A DNA stretch of 48,600 nucleotides, from assembly GCF_000272105.2 (NCBI RefSeq), contig NZ_AJZD02000165.1:1-48600 (forward strand). Direction: 5' to 3'. The stretch's first letter is position 1. Each line of letters opens with the position of its first letter. Source of the stretch: Vibrio splendidus 12E03 (lineage in GTDB: Bacteria; Pseudomonadota; Gammaproteobacteria; Enterobacterales; Vibrionaceae). A program made the translations under genes and the position numbers. Shown piece by piece: positions 8,581 through 18,248 of the stretch. Below the pieces are notes generated by a model. The model searched no databases. It was given only the letters and a program-made list of their open reading frames with translations, and had not been told where the DNA came from.

Positions 8581-10128
8581 ATGTTCGAATTCCCACAATT
8601 TTCAAAGCACTCTGTAAAGAATGATGTGCTTTCAGGTCTTACAGTAGCCCTAGCTCTGGTACCTGAAGCTGTAGCATTCGCCTTTGTTGCTGGCGTTGAC
8701 CCAATGGTTGGTCTTTACGCAGCATTCATCGTAGGTTTAATCACTTCTGTCTTTGGCGGCCGTCCAGGTATGATTTCTGGTGCAACTGGCGCAATGGCCG
8801 TTGTAATGGTGAGCCTAGTGGCAACCCATGGTGTTCAATACCTATTCGCAGCCGTTATGCTGGCTGGCCTTCTGCAAATTGCAGCGGGTGTATTTAAACT
8901 AGGTAAATTTATCCGTATCGTTCCACACCCAGTAATGATTGGTTTCGTGAACGGTTTGGCAATTGTTATCTTCCTAGCTCAACTTGGTCAATTTAAAGCG
9001 CCAGACGTAACAGGTGCGTTGACTTGGTTACCAAGCGGTCAAATGACACTAATGCTAGGTCTAGTAGCCCTTACAATGGCTATCATCCACTTCCTACCTA
9101 AACTAACAACAGCAGTACCATCTTCATTAGTTGCTATTGTTACAGTAACGGCTTTGGTTGTGGGTCTTGACCTTGAAACTCGCACTGTTGTCGACTTCCT
9201 ACGTACAATGTCTGGTGACGAAGCAGCTACGCTAGCGGGCTCTCTACCAACATTCTCAATTCCTGCTGTTCCGTTTTCTTTAGAGACACTACAGATCATC
9301 CTGCCTTACGCAATTATCCTTGCGGCTATCGGCCTGATTGAATCTCTGCTGACACTGACAGTACTAGACGAAATGACAAACACTCGTGGTCAATCTAACC
9401 GTGAATGTGTTGGTCAAGGTATGGCTAACGTAACGTGTTCTGTATTCGGCGCGATGGGTGGTTGTGCGATGATCGGTCAATCGATGATCAACGTAAACTC
9501 AGGTGGTCGTGGTCGTCTTTCAGGTATCGTAGCCGCAGTTGCACTACTGATGTTCATCCTGTTCGGTTCTGCACTGATTGAAATGATTCCTCTAGCAGCA
9601 CTTGTGGGCGTAATGTTCATGGTTGTTATCGGCACATTTGAATGGGCAACCTTCAAGCTTGCGCGTCGCGTTCCTAAGCAAGACTTCTTCGTTATCGTTC
9701 TTGTTACCGTGGTAACCGTACTGACTGACCTTGCTGTAGCAGTAGGTGTTGGTGTTGTAGCTTCAGCGCTAATGTTCGCTTGGCAACATGCTAAACACAT
9801 CTACGCAGACACGTCTGTAAACGCTGAAGGCTCAAAAGAGTACAAAGTTAACGGCCCAATCTTCTTTGGTTCAACGGCTAACTTCCTAGAGTTGTTTGAC
9901 GCATACAACGATCCACAAGATGTAATCGTTGATTTCGCAAACTCACGCGTGACTGACCACTCTGCTATTGAAGCGATCGACACGATTGCTGACCGTTACG
10001 CGGCGCTAGGTAAAACACTTCACCTTCGCCACCTAAGCCAAGACTGTGTTGCTATGCTGCACAAAGCGGGTAGCTTAGTTGAAGCGAACGTTGCAGAAGA
10101 CCCAATCTACAAAGTAATGTCTAAGTAA
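8581..10128 (+). CDS. SulP-family inorganic anion transporter with STAS domain
   Basis: A 515-residue inner-membrane transporter. About 10-12 hydrophobic segments span residues 15-405, starting with the SulP signature region ([30 protein letters not shown] is residues 18-47, cited in parts) and a [13 protein letters not shown] motif. The cytosolic C-terminus (about 415-510) is a STAS domain with [19 protein letters not shown]. The SulP family moves sulfate, bicarbonate or dicarboxylates, often with sodium, and the substrate cannot be told from sequence alone. In a marine bacterium a sodium-bicarbonate (BicA-like) role is a fair guess. It stands alone between two terminators and has strong codon bias, which suggests good expression. 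Confidence 0.9.
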   Translation: MFEFPQFSKHSVKNDVLSGLTVALALVPEAVAFAFVAGVDPMVGLYAAFIVGLITSVFGGRPGMISGATGAMAVVMVSLVATHGVQYLFAAVMLAGLLQIAAGVFKLGKFIRIVPHPVMIGFVNGLAIVIFLAQLGQFKAPDVTGALTWLPSGQMTLMLGLVALTMAIIHFLPKLTTAVPSSLVAIVTVTALVVGLDLETRTVVDFLRTMSGDEAATLAGSLPTFSIPAVPFSLETLQIILPYAIILAAIGLIESLLTLTVLDEMTNTRGQSNRECVGQGMANVTCSVFGAMGGCAMIGQSMINVNSGGRGRLSGIVAAVALLMFILFGSALIEMIPLAALVGVMFMVVIGTFEWATFKLARRVPKQDFFVIVLVTVVTVLTDLAVAVGVGVVASALMFAWQHAKHIYADTSVNAEGSKEYKVNGPIFFGSTANFLELFDAYNDPQDVIVDFANSRVTDHSAIEAIDTIADRYAALGKTLHLRHLSQDCVAMLHKAGSLVEANVAEDPIYKVMSK

Positions 10129-10161
10129 TCTTAGCTGTAACTTTAAGTTAGATTTAGAAAG

Positions 10162-10187
10162 GCCGACATTCAATGTCGGCTTTTTTA
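10162..10187 (+). terminator. Terminator after the SulP gene
   Basis: An 8-bp GC-rich stem GCCGACAT/ATGTCGGC with a TCA loop (10162-10180), followed by six T. Confidence 0.92.
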
Positions 10188-10241
10188 TACCTATCGGTCT
10201 GCCCTTACGCTGATCACAAAACGACGAACATTCCTTCCACA

Positions 10242-10691
10242 CTACATTGAACGCAATATCGCTTCGCTAGACTCTTCGATTAAATCCAACACCAATTCAA
10301 AGCCATTTCCCTCACCATAATACGGATCGGGGATCTCTTAATATTGTGACTCTCCAAAGCTTAAAAATAACGCAAGCTTGTATTGGAGATGAGCGGGACA
10401 CTGGCTCATTAAGTCATCTAGATTCGCCCTATCGGCCGCGAGTATCAGGTCAAATTCTTCGAAGTCATTATCAACCACTTTACGAGAAGTAATCCCCTTA
10501 AAGCTGTAACCTCGCTTCTCTCCTGCAGATTTCGAACGCGAGTCTGGCGGGTTGCCTTGATGAAAACCAATCGTCCCCGCAGAGTCGACCACAACGTCAA
10601 TATCCAACTGTTGGGCTTTCTTCCTTAGCACCGCTTCACCTGTTGGCGAACGGCAAATATTCCCCATACAAACTACGAGTATCTTTTTCAT
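10242..10691 (-). pseudogene. Low-molecular-weight protein-tyrosine phosphatase broken by an in-frame stop
   Basis: The reading frame opens with ILVVCMGNICRSP, the CX5RS phosphatase loop with nucleophile Cys8 and Arg14, and runs 117 codons to a TAA at 10338-10340. Reading through in the same frame gives EIPDPYYGEGNGFELVLDLI and so on to a TAG at 10242. That restores a normal length of about 149 residues. The family's general acid is the Asp of DPYYG, so the stop removes an essential catalytic residue and the final helix. One C-to-T change in a CAA codon would explain it. A recent nonsense mutation, a sequence error, or readthrough are all possible. Such phosphatases usually sit with polysaccharide tyrosine kinases, but this one is alone. 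Confidence 0.85.
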
Positions 10692-10775
10692 CCCTAATCA
10701 CCTGTTCTTCCGATGGTTTTTGCTATCGTTAAGTTAGGCTATGATAGGCCTAATCACAACTTAAAAGGATTTGTT

Positions 10776-11381
10776 ATGTCGACTGAAGACAACAAAGAAC
10801 AACGCCACAAAGCAAGACAACAAAAAGTAAAAGAACAAGTCGATGCTCGTGTCGCTGCAGCACAAGAAGTAAAAGGCCTATTGTTGGTCATCACGGGTAA
10901 CGGTAAAGGTAAATCAACATCCGGTTTTGGTACGATTACACGTGCAGTCGGTCATGGTAAGAAATGTGCCGTCGCTCAGTTTGTTAAAGGGACTTGGGAC
11001 AACGGTGAAAAGAACGTTCTCCAAAAGCTCGACGTAGAGTTCCAAGTAATGGGCACCGGCTTTACTTGGGAAACTCAAAACAAAGCTCAAGATATAGAAG
11101 CCGCACAGCGCGTGTGGAAAGAGTGTCAGCGTATGCTATCCGATGAGTCGATTGATGTGATTCTGTTTGATGAGCTGACTTACATGGTGAGTTACGGTTA
11201 CATTGAACTGGATGAAGTGGTAGAAGCTCTAAACAACCGTCCGAAAATGCAGTCCGTGATCATTACTGGCCGTGGTGCACACCGCACACTAACTGAAATG
11301 GCAGACACCGTGTCTGAAGTTCGTAACGTTAAACACGCTTTCGAATCTGGTGTAAAAGTGCTTCAAGGCGTGGATTGGTAA
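10776..11381 (+). CDS. cobO: Cob(I)yrinic acid a,c-diamide adenosyltransferase
   Basis: A 201-residue CobA/CobO/BtuR-type ATP:corrinoid adenosyltransferase. It attaches the 5'-deoxyadenosyl group to cobalt during cobalamin salvage or synthesis. The P-loop GNGKGKST (residues 41-48) and the later ILFDELTYMVSYGYI Walker-B-like segment are clear, and the N-terminal basic helix is typical. I start at the ATG at 10776 because AAAAGGA lies 8 nt upstream; an earlier in-frame start at 10713 would add 21 unrelated residues. No other cobalamin genes are near. It is divergent from the broken phosphatase gene. Confidence 0.94.
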   Translation: MSTEDNKEQRHKARQQKVKEQVDARVAAAQEVKGLLLVITGNGKGKSTSGFGTITRAVGHGKKCAVAQFVKGTWDNGEKNVLQKLDVEFQVMGTGFTWETQNKAQDIEAAQRVWKECQRMLSDESIDVILFDELTYMVSYGYIELDEVVEALNNRPKMQSVIITGRGAHRTLTEMADTVSEVRNVKHAFESGVKVLQGVDW

Positions 11382-11394
11382 TCGGACTCAACCA

Positions 11395-11520
11395 GAGATC
11401 CCCCGACCCGGTCATTCTCCCTCTCGAGGATGACGAAGATTCAGTGTTACTCGCCTAAATAATGGACGAGCACCTGTCGTCATTCCCTAGAGCAAGGAAC
11501 GAGTGTCATAGGGAATCTCT
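11395..11520. repeat. Intergenic palindromic (BIME-like) repeat, copy 2
   Basis: Two imperfect hairpins face each other across a spacer of about 45 nt: one from GAGATCCCCCGA to CGAGGATGACGA (11395-11433) and one from GTCGTCATTCCCTAG to CATAGGGAATCTCT (about 11476-11520). Ends and plan match the copy at 3377-3513, including the shared GAGCAAGGAACGAG/GAGCGAGGAACGAG core. Confidence 0.7.
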
Positions 11521-11546
11521 CTAAAGTATTATAAGTACCCAAACAA

Positions 11547-11582
11547 AAGCGCCACTCCTAAAACAGGAATGGCGCTTCTTTT
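11547..11582. terminator. Bidirectional terminator between cobO and asmA
   Basis: AAGCGCCA pairs with TGGCGCTT (11547-11554 with 11570-11577), extended inward by TCCT/AGGA. T-rich on the plus side and A-rich on the other, it serves two converging genes. Confidence 0.85.
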
Positions 11583-11601
11583 ATATACGAGTTAGAAACG
11601 T

Positions 11602-13728
11602 TTAGTTAAAGAAACCTTTCAATAAACCATCTACCGCTTCTTTGGTTTTCTCGTCTTTGATCTTATCCGTTAGCTTGTTCACACCACGGTCAATTTCTTT
11701 CTGTGCTTTCTGTTTCAATACATCATCAAAAACAAGTGCAAATTTCGGGTCAGCCCATTGGCCGGTTACCTTAATTGGGATAGTCACATCTTTCAGATCA
11801 TCGATGCTCTTACCGCCCTGACCTTCAAGTGAACCCACAATCGATGTACGAACAAGGAAGTCTACAGTCTCATTAATGAAGTTCGCTTTACCTTGGCCTG
11901 TCACACGTAACAGTGGCGACTGTGCAGATAAGTCGTTCGTTGAAACCCAACCTTTGTCCACTTTCAGTGTCGCTTTCATTGCACTGAAGTCCGTTTTTTG
12001 AGCTTCATTTGTGCTTTCAACTTTCTCGCCCTTGATCTTAGAGTAGTTTTCTCGAATCAGTTGAGCTACGTTGATGCCGTTAACTGCACCATCTTCAAAG
12101 TTAATCGCGATAGTACCGACTAGGTTTTTCTTGATACCCGTCGGAGTTAGACTCTTACCTTTCACGTTGACATCAATATTACCGGTACCTTCCAGCATAT
12201 CGTTCTCTGCAACATCAACCAGTAACGGTTGTACTTTCACGCCTTTAATTTTCTTCTTAGCCGTGTAAGTCGCCGGTGTTTTACGAGCATCTAGCTTAGC
12301 CGTAGCTGAAATAGAGCCTTGGTAAAGATTCGATGTGAATGAAGTTAGCTCTGCGATACCACGGTTAACCGAAAATGCCGTTTTAACATTCTGCATTTTC
12401 GCGTTGTTCGCCTTGAACTTATCAATCGTAATGTCACCTTTCACGTCTAACGTTTTCAGAGCCGACAGATCAGGTTCCACTTCTTTAGCAGGAGCAGAGC
12501 TACCTGAGTTTGACGTTGAGCCACCAGCAGAACCAGAAGGCGCTGTGCTCGCGGTTTCTGTTGTCTTGCCTAAGCCTAAGAACTCGTCCAAATCAATATT
12601 CGAGCTATGAAGCGAGAAACGAACCTTTGGTATTTCAGATAGGGTTACGTCTGCTTTACCGTCTAATGCAATAGCGTTAGCTTGTAGCTTCTCTAACACA
12701 AAGCTCAGGTGGCTCTTGTTAAGATCGAAGCTTAAGTCAGACAGCATGTCGACTTTCATTGGAGACTGAGGAAGCGTGTCGCCTTTGAATGTTGAGTCTA
12801 ACGTTAACTTGTACAGCGTTACTTTTGAAATCGCGCTATCAACAGTAAGTTCACCGCCACCTTTAAGATCAAGGTCAAGGCCCGCTGCATTACCGATTAC
12901 AGCGTAAGTCAGTTGGTTTACCTTATCGAACTCAAACGTATTCAAGCCAATTTTTGCTGACTCAATCGACGTCGCTGGATCATTGAACTTAGCGTTTAAG
13001 TCGATATTACGAAGTGCGTAACTTGCGAAGCCTTCAGCTAATTTGAATTCTGCACTGCCTTGTGCAGAGAACTTCTGTTGATTGTTCTCACCAGAAGCCG
13101 CAAATGTCGCGGTTGTCCATGTATCAACAGCAAACTCAGAAAGATTCAAAGACACATCGTATAGCTTAGTGAATGAACCCGCTTGCTTGTCGTCCATTTC
13201 AAACAATGCGTTTGATACAGTTACGCCTGCAAGGTTGATCGTCCAACCCGATGCGTCTGTGGTAGTTTGCTCTTGAGGGGCAGGCGCTGATTCAGAACTT
13301 GTATCTGCTGCAGGCTCAGATTCTTGAGGCGCTGACGCTTGCGTTAGTGCATCAATGTTCTTGCGACCATCTTTAAGCGTTTCTAAATAGAATTCTGCAC
13401 CATCTAGAGTAATGTTGCCGATCTCTAGTTGGTTACTAAATAGCGGAGTAACCGAAACATCAACGCCAACGGTATCAACCTTGAATAGGTTTGGTTGGGT
13501 GAACCCTTCAGGATTACGTAATTCAGTTTGACCAAGTTCAAAGCCAATGGATGGGAAGAATTGCCAGCTGATATCACCCTCGATCACAAGCTCTAGGCCT
13601 GTGTGTTTTTGGGCTTGTTCGACAATTAATGGCTTAAATTGGTTGGGATTCACTAACAGCACTAGTGCCAGAATTGCTGCAACGACAACAAACACTGGTA
13701 CAGCTATGAAAATGAGTAGTTTCTTCAT
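11602..13728 (-). CDS. asmA: AsmA family protein
   Basis: A 708-residue envelope protein of the AsmA family, anchored by one N-terminal membrane helix (about residues 4-26, LLIFIAVPVFVVVAAILAL) with the rest in the periplasm. The family belongs to the bridge-like lipid-transport (Vps13/TamB-related) group and affects outer-membrane assembly. A Ser/Pro/Glu/Ala/Gln-rich linker sits at about residues 135-160 and a Gly/Ser-rich linker at about 390-415. The C-terminal part (FEDGAVNGINVAQLIRE and the following DFLVRTSIVGSLEGQGG) is the conserved AsmA region. The start at 13728 is preferred because AAGGA lies 8 nt upstream; an ATG two codons earlier is too close. Downstream of udk, separated by two hairpins. 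Confidence 0.9.
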   Translation of the reverse strand: MKKLLIFIAVPVFVVVAAILALVLLVNPNQFKPLIVEQAQKHTGLELVIEGDISWQFFPSIGFELGQTELRNPEGFTQPNLFKVDTVGVDVSVTPLFSNQLEIGNITLDGAEFYLETLKDGRKNIDALTQASAPQESEPAADTSSESAPAPQEQTTTDASGWTINLAGVTVSNALFEMDDKQAGSFTKLYDVSLNLSEFAVDTWTTATFAASGENNQQKFSAQGSAEFKLAEGFASYALRNIDLNAKFNDPATSIESAKIGLNTFEFDKVNQLTYAVIGNAAGLDLDLKGGGELTVDSAISKVTLYKLTLDSTFKGDTLPQSPMKVDMLSDLSFDLNKSHLSFVLEKLQANAIALDGKADVTLSEIPKVRFSLHSSNIDLDEFLGLGKTTETASTAPSGSAGGSTSNSGSSAPAKEVEPDLSALKTLDVKGDITIDKFKANNAKMQNVKTAFSVNRGIAELTSFTSNLYQGSISATAKLDARKTPATYTAKKKIKGVKVQPLLVDVAENDMLEGTGNIDVNVKGKSLTPTGIKKNLVGTIAINFEDGAVNGINVAQLIRENYSKIKGEKVESTNEAQKTDFSAMKATLKVDKGWVSTNDLSAQSPLLRVTGQGKANFINETVDFLVRTSIVGSLEGQGGKSIDDLKDVTIPIKVTGQWADPKFALVFDDVLKQKAQKEIDRGVNKLTDKIKDEKTKEAVDGLLKGFFN

Positions 13729-13759
13729 CCGCATATTCCTTGCTTAGATTCCAAAAGAA

Positions 13760-13782
13760 AGTGGCACTATAAAAGTGCCACT
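13760..13782 (-). terminator. Second hairpin between udk and asmA
   Basis: AGTGGCACT/AGTGCCACT form a 9-bp stem with a 5-nt loop. On the minus strand it is followed by TTCTTTT. It ends about 30 nt before the asmA start. A possible -10 (TATAGT) lies in its loop with TTTACC 16 nt upstream, so the site could hold both a stop and a promoter. Confidence 0.6.
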
Positions 13783-13789
13783 GATTCGG

Positions 13790-13818
13790 TAAAAAATAAA
13801 GCTAAGTGAGTCACTTAG
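13790..13818 (-). terminator. udk terminator (first hairpin)
   Basis: CTAAGTGA/TCACTTAG (13802-13818) is nearly a perfect palindrome. On the minus strand it is followed by CTTTATTTTTT. It lies 17 nt past the udk stop. Confidence 0.65.
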
Positions 13819-13834
13819 GCAAAATTTTATTCGA

Positions 13835-14476
13835 TTAAGACTTCAACAACTTCGCAATGTGCGCTTTTAACACATCAATCGCAATACGGTTTTTACCACC
13901 ACGAGGAACGATGATGTCTGCATGTTGTTTTGAAGGCTCGATAAACTGCATGAACATTGGACGTACTGTTTCTTGGTATTGCTTGAGTACAGTGTCCATT
14001 GTACGACCACGCTCTTCTACATCACGCTTAACACGGCGTAATAGACAGATGTCTAATGGTGTATCCATAAACACACTTGCGTGCATTAGTTTACGAAGAC
14101 GCGGGTCTGTTAGAAGCAGAATACCCTCTAAAATGATCACTTTCTTTGGAGTAAGTGTAGTCGTTTCAGAAGTACGTGTGTGCTCTGTGTAGCTGTATTC
14201 AGGAACTTCTACGGCGTTGCCACTCATTAGCTGCTGTAGATGTTCACATAAAAGATCATGATCTAGTGCATTTGGGTGATCGTAGTTAGTTTTAACACGC
14301 TCTTCCATACTCAAGTGGCTTTGGTCGCTGTAATAGCAATCTTCCGTGATAACACCAATTTGATGGTCGCCTACTTTTTCGCGCAATTCATTATAAATTG
14401 TACTAGCAATCAGACTTTTTCCTGAAGCTGAAGCGCCAGCGATACCTACGATGACACATTGATTATTATCAGACAT
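13835..14476 (-). CDS. udk: Uridine/cytidine kinase
   Basis: A 213-residue pyrimidine salvage kinase that phosphorylates uridine and cytidine. The P-loop GASASGKS (residues 13-20) comes near the N-terminus, and the nucleoside-binding YYSDQSHL region and the ILEGILLL strand are where the family has them. Length equals that of the E. coli enzyme. The ATG at 14476 has GGGTG 8 nt upstream. Upstream of asmA on the same strand but separated by two hairpins. Confidence 0.96.
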   Translation of the reverse strand: MSDNNQCVIVGIAGASASGKSLIASTIYNELREKVGDHQIGVITEDCYYSDQSHLSMEERVKTNYDHPNALDHDLLCEHLQQLMSGNAVEVPEYSYTEHTRTSETTTLTPKKVIILEGILLLTDPRLRKLMHASVFMDTPLDICLLRRVKRDVEERGRTMDTVLKQYQETVRPMFMQFIEPSKQHADIIVPRGGKNRIAIDVLKAHIAKLLKS

Positions 14477-14734
14477 TAATTTTGCACCCGATATGGTTTG
14501 GTGGTGGGAAGAGATAAACCGCCTGATTATAGGGGCTAAAGCACATAGATTCTAGTCGCCATTTTAGCTAATTGCAGTCAAATTGATGATATCAATGCAT
14601 TTAATGAATACAATCGTTTGCTTTCGAATAACTGGCGTACAACTATTTGCACAAACCCAACAGCTCTTTAGCCAAATACAAAAGCTATTTATCTCACCCA
14701 AACATTATTTATACGGCCTTAAGACTTATCTACT

Positions 14735-15811
14735 CTAATCAACCATAGAAAAGTTGATCGCTTCCGGTCTCGCTTTTCCCGTCCAGAACATTTTCGCAGC
14801 CACATTTTCAGCCAATTCTAGGTAAAGACGAGTGTGTTCGCTGTCCGGGCGACGTATAACCGTTGGGCAACCCGCGTCGATGTCTTCTCGTACATCAATA
14901 TGCAGTGGAATTTGCGCCAAAATATCGAGGAAGAACTCTTCCGACATGGCTTCTGCACCACCAGCACCGAAGATATGCTCTTTTTCGCCACAGTGACTAC
15001 AAATATGGTAGCTCATGTTTTCCACTAGGCCTGCAACTGGCACGCTCACTTTATCGAACATCGCCACACCTTTACGTGCATCGGCTAAAGCCAAGTCTTG
15101 AGGTGTCGTCACGACTACCGCGCCCGTTACTGGGATTTGCTGTGAAAGTGTGAGCTGAATATCACCTGTGCCCGGTGGCATGTCGATAACAAGGTAATCT
15201 AAATCAGGCCATACGGTTTCGTTAACAAGCTGACCTAAAGCCTTCGCTGCCATTGGGCCACGCCAGATTGCAGCATCATCTTTCGACACAAGATAGCCAA
15301 TAGAATGAGTGAAAATGCCATGCGCCTCGATTGGCATCATCCATTTGTTGTTCTGTACTTCTGGCTTTGCATCCAGTTGACCGAGCATCATAGGCACAGA
15401 TGGACCATAGATATCCGCATCCAACAAGCCCACTTTTGAACCTGACTTAGATAACGCAAGCGCAAGGTTTACCGAAGTTGTCGATTTACCCACCCCACCC
15501 TTTGCCGACGTCACGGCGATAATGTTCTTAACGCCTTTCAATGGTGTTGCGACTGTAGTTTCTAGCGCAGACGGCTTCACTTTTACTTCAAACTGAAAAG
15601 TGCTGACAAGCTGTTGTTCAATCTGGGAGTTGATCCACTGTTCCAATTCAACCGCTAGCTGATTAGCTGCAAAAGGCAAGGTAATTACAAATGACCCACG
15701 AGGATCAACCGATACAATATTTTGGTGCCGCGCCCACTCTGGGGTGAGGATTGGTGACTCGAACTCATTCAACCATGAACAGAAATCTTGCTTAGAAGTA
15801 AAGTTACGCAT
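14735..15811 (-). CDS. apbC: Iron-sulfur cluster carrier protein, Mrp/ApbC family
   Basis: A 358-residue P-loop ATPase of the Mrp/NBP35 group that carries or delivers Fe-S clusters in the cytoplasm. A divergent N-terminal domain (about residues 1-90) is followed by the deviant Walker A KGGVGKSTT (about 106-114), the DADIYGPS switch, and a CSHC motif near residue 272 that holds a bridging cluster between subunits. The start at 15811 is chosen because AAGGAG lies 6 nt upstream; an earlier start adds 11 residues with no ribosome site. It is divergent from metG, the same pairing as in many gammaproteobacteria. Confidence 0.94.
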   Translation of the reverse strand: MRNFTSKQDFCSWLNEFESPILTPEWARHQNIVSVDPRGSFVITLPFAANQLAVELEQWINSQIEQQLVSTFQFEVKVKPSALETTVATPLKGVKNIIAVTSAKGGVGKSTTSVNLALALSKSGSKVGLLDADIYGPSVPMMLGQLDAKPEVQNNKWMMPIEAHGIFTHSIGYLVSKDDAAIWRGPMAAKALGQLVNETVWPDLDYLVIDMPPGTGDIQLTLSQQIPVTGAVVVTTPQDLALADARKGVAMFDKVSVPVAGLVENMSYHICSHCGEKEHIFGAGGAEAMSEEFFLDILAQIPLHIDVREDIDAGCPTVIRRPDSEHTRLYLELAENVAAKMFWTGKARPEAINFSMVD

Positions 15812-15895
15812 TGGGGCTCCTTTTTTATTTATGCTATCACCCACGAGATGAAGACTGAACCCCTAAAAAACTAGGGGAATCCTTTGTCTGATACC

Positions 15896-15924
15896 TTGGC
15901 GTATCACACGTTATAAAGTAGTAT
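15896..15924 (+). promoter_or_regulatory. Probable metG promoter
   Basis: TTGGCG (15896-15901), a 17-nt spacer, and TAGTAT (15919-15924). This places the start near 15931, about 37 nt before the metG ATG. Confidence 0.5.
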
Positions 15925-15967
15925 TACCTCTCAAATTTATACCTATCAAAAAAGCGAATTATTAAGT

Positions 15968-18028
15968 ATGGCAACTGATCCAAGACAACTTTTGGTAACT
16001 TGTGCGCTTCCGTACGCTAACGGCTCTATTCACCTTGGCCATATGCTTGAGCATATCCAAGCTGATATCTGGGTTCGATACCAGCGTCTACGTGGCAACA
16101 CTGTAAACTTCATCTGTGCTGACGATGCTCACGGCACGCCAATTATGCTTAAAGCTCAACAGATGGGTATCACGCCAGAAGAGATGATCGCTGCTGTTAG
16201 TGAAGAGCACCAAAAAGACTTCGCTGGCTTTGATATCAGCTTTGATAACTACCACAGCACACACAGCGAAGAGAACCGTGAACTGGCTTCTCACATCTAC
16301 CTAGAACTTAAAAAGAACGGCTTCATTTCTAGCCGTACTATTTCTCAGCTTTTCGATCCTGAGAAAGAGATGTTCCTACCAGACCGCTTCGTAAAAGGTA
16401 CTTGCCCTAAGTGTAAGTCAGAAGACCAGTATGGTGATAACTGTGATAACTGTGGTGAGACATACAGCCCAACTGAGCTAATTAACCCTAAATCAGCGGT
16501 TTCTGGCGCAACTCCAGTAATGAAAGACTCTGAGCACTTCTTCTTCGACCTACCTCAGTTCGAAAGCATGCTTAAAGAGTGGACTCGCTCTGGCTCTCTA
16601 CAGAATGAAACTGCAAACAAAATGCAGGAATGGTTTGAGTCTGGTCTGCAACAGTGGGATATCTCACGTGATGCACCTTACTTCGGCTTTGAAATCCCAG
16701 GCGAAAAAGACAAGTTCTTCTACGTATGGCTAGACGCACCTGTTGGCTACATGGCTTCTTTCAAGAACCTATGTGACAAACGTGACGATCTAAACTTCGA
16801 TGAATACTGGAAGAAAGACAGCACAACTGAGCTTTACCACTTCATCGGTAAAGACATTGTTTACTTCCACAGCCTATTCTGGCCAGCAATGCTAGACGGC
16901 GCAGGTTTCCGTAAGCCAAACAACGTATTCGTACACGGCTACGTAACAGTGAACGGTGCGAAGATGTCTAAGTCGAAAGGCACATTCATCAAAGCAAGCA
17001 CGTACCTAAACCACCTAGACCCTGAGTGTCTACGTTACTACTACGCTGCGAAACTAAACAGTCGCATCGATGACTTAGATCTTAACCTTGAAGACTTCAC
17101 TCAACGTGTAAACGCTGACGTAGTAAACAAGATTGTTAACCTAGCTTCTCGTAACGCAGGCTTCATTACTAAGCGTTTTGAAGGCAAGCTAGCTGCTGAA
17201 TTTGCAGAGCCTGAGCTATACAACGAATTCGTTGCTGCTGCTGAGCGTATCGGTGAGCTATACGAAACTCGTGAATTCAGCCGTGCTATCCGTGAAATCA
17301 CTGCACTAGCGGATAAAGCTAACCAGTACATCGACGAAAAAGCACCTTGGGTTCTTGCAAAAGAAGAAGGCAAAGAAGCTGAGCTTCAACAAGTTTCTTC
17401 TGTAGGTATTAACCTATTCCGCGTGCTGATGGCTTACCTGAAACCAGTGATGCCAGAGCTTGCAGCTCGCACTGAAGCTTTCCTAAACGAAGAGCTAACG
17501 TGGGAAGCGATTGCTACTCCGCTAACTGATCACGAGATCACTAAGTTCAAAGCGCTATTCAACCGTATTGACCCTAAGAAAGTGGAAGCAATGGTTGAGT
17601 CTTCTAAAGAAGATGCAGCCGCTGAAGCAGCGGCGAAAGAAAAAGCAGAAGCTGAAAAAGAACAAGCAAGCCAAACTGAGCTAGACAAAGAGCCAATCGC
17701 AGACGAGATTGAGTTCGATGCCTTTGCTGCAGTAGACATGCGTATTGCTCGTATCATCTCTTGTGAAGAAGTACCAAAAGCGAACAAACTACTGAAGTTC
17801 CAACTGGACATCGGTGGTGAGACTCGCCAAGTATTCTCTGGTATCAAATCAGCATACAAACCTGAAGAGCTAGAAGGCAAGCTAACTGTAATGGTAGCCA
17901 ACCTAAAACCTCGTAAGATGAAGTTTGGTATGTCTGAAGGCATGATCCTAGCAGCGGGCCCTGGCGGCAGCGACCTATGGATCCTTGAGCCACACGAAGG
18001 TGCTCAACCAGGTATGCGTGTAATGTAA
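15968..18028 (+). CDS. metG: Methionyl-tRNA synthetase
   Basis: A 686-residue class I tRNA synthetase that charges tRNA-Met and initiator tRNA. The HIGH-type motif is HLGH (about residues 22-25), the KMSKS motif is present as KMSKSKG, and the zinc knuckle is [19 protein letters not shown] (about 143-161). A Glu/Ala-rich, probably helical linker (about 540-570) leads to a C-terminal OB-fold tRNA-binding and dimerisation domain (about 585-686, with [22 protein letters not shown] in part). Full length for the dimeric family. Codon use is strongly biased, as for a highly expressed gene. Confidence 0.98.
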   Translation: MATDPRQLLVTCALPYANGSIHLGHMLEHIQADIWVRYQRLRGNTVNFICADDAHGTPIMLKAQQMGITPEEMIAAVSEEHQKDFAGFDISFDNYHSTHSEENRELASHIYLELKKNGFISSRTISQLFDPEKEMFLPDRFVKGTCPKCKSEDQYGDNCDNCGETYSPTELINPKSAVSGATPVMKDSEHFFFDLPQFESMLKEWTRSGSLQNETANKMQEWFESGLQQWDISRDAPYFGFEIPGEKDKFFYVWLDAPVGYMASFKNLCDKRDDLNFDEYWKKDSTTELYHFIGKDIVYFHSLFWPAMLDGAGFRKPNNVFVHGYVTVNGAKMSKSKGTFIKASTYLNHLDPECLRYYYAAKLNSRIDDLDLNLEDFTQRVNADVVNKIVNLASRNAGFITKRFEGKLAAEFAEPELYNEFVAAAERIGELYETREFSRAIREITALADKANQYIDEKAPWVLAKEEGKEAELQQVSSVGINLFRVLMAYLKPVMPELAARTEAFLNEELTWEAIATPLTDHEITKFKALFNRIDPKKVEAMVESSKEDAAAEAAAKEKAEAEKEQASQTELDKEPIADEIEFDAFAAVDMRIARIISCEEVPKANKLLKFQLDIGGETRQVFSGIKSAYKPEELEGKLTVMVANLKPRKMKFGMSEGMILAAGPGGSDLWILEPHEGAQPGMRVM

Positions 18029-18063
18029 TTCTGGCTCCTGTCAGATAACAAGCACTCATCACT

Positions 18064-18116
18064 AAATCCCTAATGCATTTTGACTTGAAAGAGTGAATCA
18101 GCATTGGGGATTTTTT
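18064..18116 (+). terminator. metG terminator
   Basis: AAATCCCTAATGC (18064-18076) pairs with GCATTGGGGATTT (18101-18113) with one wobble and a 24-nt loop, then a T run. Confidence 0.75.
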
Positions 18117-18248
18117 ATATCTACCGAAAATTAGCGTTCTCTGTTAGAGTCGCCGTCAACTATGCTATGTAGAGTAGAAATTGGTTCGTCGACAAAAATA
18201 GGCGAAACCAGCACCTCTTTACTCTAAAACCCTTTTTAGGAATTCCCA

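Noticed and set aside
10713..10775. Earlier in-frame start of the cobalamin adenosyltransferase
   Set aside because: The added 21 residues are encoded by the promoter region, and the ribosome site fits the ATG at 10776.
15860..15877. CCCCTA/TAGGGG hairpin between apbC and metG
   Set aside because: Short stem without a T run on either strand; it lies upstream of both genes, so it cannot be their terminator. It may be a leader stem of apbC but nothing more can be said.
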